From: Sulfurovum sp.
Lineage (GTDB): Bacteria > Campylobacterota > Campylobacteria > Campylobacterales > Sulfurovaceae
DNA: 7,159 nt
Direction: 5' to 3'
NCBI GenBank assembly: GCA_015661795.1
Contig: DQVJ01000161.1
Location: 1 to 7,159 of the forward strand
Under the pieces are notes generated by a model. It saw nothing but the letters and a program-made list of their open reading frames with translations, did not search any database and was not told the DNA's origin. The number at the start of each line of letters is the position of its first letter. Positions within the stretch are counted from its first letter, which is position 1. Of the stretch, positions 6,474 through 7,159 are shown in pieces. Position numbers and translations under genes: made by a program.

Positions 6474-7139
6474 TTGTTTAACATCACTTGGTCTATAATT
6501 CAAAGAAAACGAGGAAGACACATCAAAGGTTTTATATTAAGTGTTAAAAAAGCTAAGGATGAAGATTCTATTGCGATGGTTTTGAGCCCAACAGATGTTC
6601 GAACATATTATAGGTTTTTTGGTGCACGACACTCTATATTACAACTTGGAAATTTAATAGATTTTGAAGTAGAAGGAGAAAATGGGCGTTTTATGCCTCG
6701 TTTACGTTCACTTTCCCACATGGGTTTTCCCTGGGTATTTGACAAAAACAAGCTTCTACTTTGGCATAATTTTATTAAAAAATTTGAACCTCACTTACGT
6801 GATGCCCAAGAGATAGATTCATTTTATTTTAATTTACTTCTTGATGCAGCTAAAAAATGGGATAAACAAAATCCAAAACGTATCGTATGTGAAAGTTATG
6901 TTACTCTATTGGAACATGAAGGAAGGCTCTACCCTGAAGAAAAATGTTTTATATGTGAACAACGTATAGAAGAAGATATTGCATTGATGCAAGCCTTTAA
7001 ACCAGCACATCCTTCTTGTATCTACTCTCCCTCGTTACCTACTAAGAAGGTTTTAGACTTTTTTAAAAGCAAAAAAACTGTCTTTATAGATGATGTAGAA
7101 ATAGATTATCTTTTTGAAATTGTTATGAAAGGATTATGA
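6474..7139 (+). CDS. recO: DNA repair/recombination mediator RecO (Campylobacterota-type, short); start uncertain
   Basis: RecO anneals single strands and, with RecR, loads RecA on SSB-covered DNA in the RecFOR repair pathway. The protein is recognised from its N-terminal OB-fold beginning KGFILSVKKAKDEDSIAMVL, followed by YRFFGARHSILQLGNLIDFEVEG, PRLRSLSHMGFPW and DSFYFNLLLDAAKKW, and by the overall length (205-221 residues) typical of the divergent epsilon-type RecO. A C-x2-C-x17-H-x2-C arrangement (C158, C161, H179, C182, numbered from the TTG) fits the zinc-binding element of many RecO proteins. The coordinates given use TTG 6474, the only in-frame canonical start after the stop at 6444-6446. 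My preferred start is ATC at 6522 (residue 17), because TATAAT and GAGGAA precede it directly and the family N-terminus begins there. The next ATG (6576) would remove conserved OB-fold residues. Divergent from gltB. Confidence 0.85.
   Translation: MFNITWSIIQRKRGRHIKGFILSVKKAKDEDSIAMVLSPTDVRTYYRFFGARHSILQLGNLIDFEVEGENGRFMPRLRSLSHMGFPWVFDKNKLLLWHNFIKKFEPHLRDAQEIDSFYFNLLLDAAKKWDKQNPKRIVCESYVTLLEHEGRLYPEEKCFICEQRIEEDIALMQAFKPAHPSCIYSPSLPTKKVLDFFKSKKTVFIDDVEIDYLFEIVMKGL
6494..6499 (+). promoter_or_regulatory. consensus -10 box of recO
   Basis: A perfect TATAAT (TATAATT with the next base) lies 22 bp before the ATC at 6522. A transcript would begin at about 6505-6507 and carry a leader of roughly 15-17 nt containing GAGGAA. 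There is no good -35 hexamer at 16-18 bp, which is usual in this phylum. The box lies inside the reading frame if recO is opened at the TTG at 6474, which argues against that start. Confidence 0.55.
6511..6516 (+). promoter_or_regulatory. ribosome binding site that points to an ATC start for recO
   Basis: GAGGAA is followed by a 5-nt spacer (GACAC) and then ATC AAA GGT. Spacing and strength are those of a genuine initiation site, and the codon it positions is ATC at 6522-6524, which aligns with the first residue of family RecO proteins (typically M-[KQ]-G-[FY]-I-L). No comparable motif precedes the TTG at 6474. Confidence 0.6.
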
Positions 7140-7144
7140 ACAGG

Positions 7145-7159
7145 TTTTTGTAACAAAAA
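7145..7159. repeat. small inverted repeat after recO, cut by the window edge
   Basis: TTTTTG-TAA-CAAAAA forms a perfect 6-bp dyad with a 3-base loop beginning 6 bp after the recO stop. It has only one G:C pair per arm, so it is a poor hairpin. It could be part of a terminator or operator that continues beyond the window, or simply AT-rich chance. Confidence 0.2.

Noticed and set aside
6466..6498. Short + strand ATG frame (MLLCLTSLGL) before recO, as a leader peptide
   Set aside because: It has no ribosome binding site, it ends within the TATAAT box and lies upstream of the predicted recO transcript start.
7136..7153. ATG overlapping the recO TGA with AAAGGATT upstream, suggesting a coupled next gene
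   Set aside because: The frame stops after five codons (MNRFL), so it is not a gene unless the sequence has an error at the window edge.

Overview
This is a low-GC bacterial window that reads as ordinary chromosome of a Campylobacterota species, most likely a Sulfurovum/Sulfurimonas-type sulfur or hydrogen oxidiser. The genus is inferred from the short RecO, the AccD and GltB sequences and the AT-rich composition; no search was run. There is no mobile element, CRISPR array, rRNA or tRNA, and I found no previously undescribed multi-gene system.

Layout: at the left edge lies the 3' end (positions 1-258, + strand) of an alpha/beta hydrolase. It converges, with only 5 bp between stop codons, on a three-gene minus-strand cluster. 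In transcription order (right to left) the cluster is gltB (glutamate synthase large subunit, 6343-1916), an inositol-monophosphatase-family phosphatase (1907-1176) and accD (acetyl-CoA carboxylase carboxyltransferase beta subunit, 1160-264). The gaps are 8 and 15 bp, so an operon driven from upstream of gltB is likely. On the right, recO (DNA repair, about 6474/6522-7139, + strand) is divergent from gltB.

The genes are housekeeping: GltB makes glutamate from glutamine and 2-oxoglutarate, and AccD works with AccA to make malonyl-CoA from acetyl-CoA. The phosphatase has an uncertain sugar- or nucleotide-phosphate substrate. The partner genes gltD and accA are not in this window.

The most interesting part is the gltB/recO divergent region (6344-6521). 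It holds a perfect 9-bp direct repeat phased at 11 bp and an 11-bp-arm inverted repeat running from the presumed gltB -10 to just before its ribosome binding site. It also holds a perfect TATAAT followed by a well placed GAGGAA in front of recO. Those last two elements point to translation of recO starting at a non-standard ATC codon (6522) rather than at the only upstream in-frame canonical start, a TTG at 6474.
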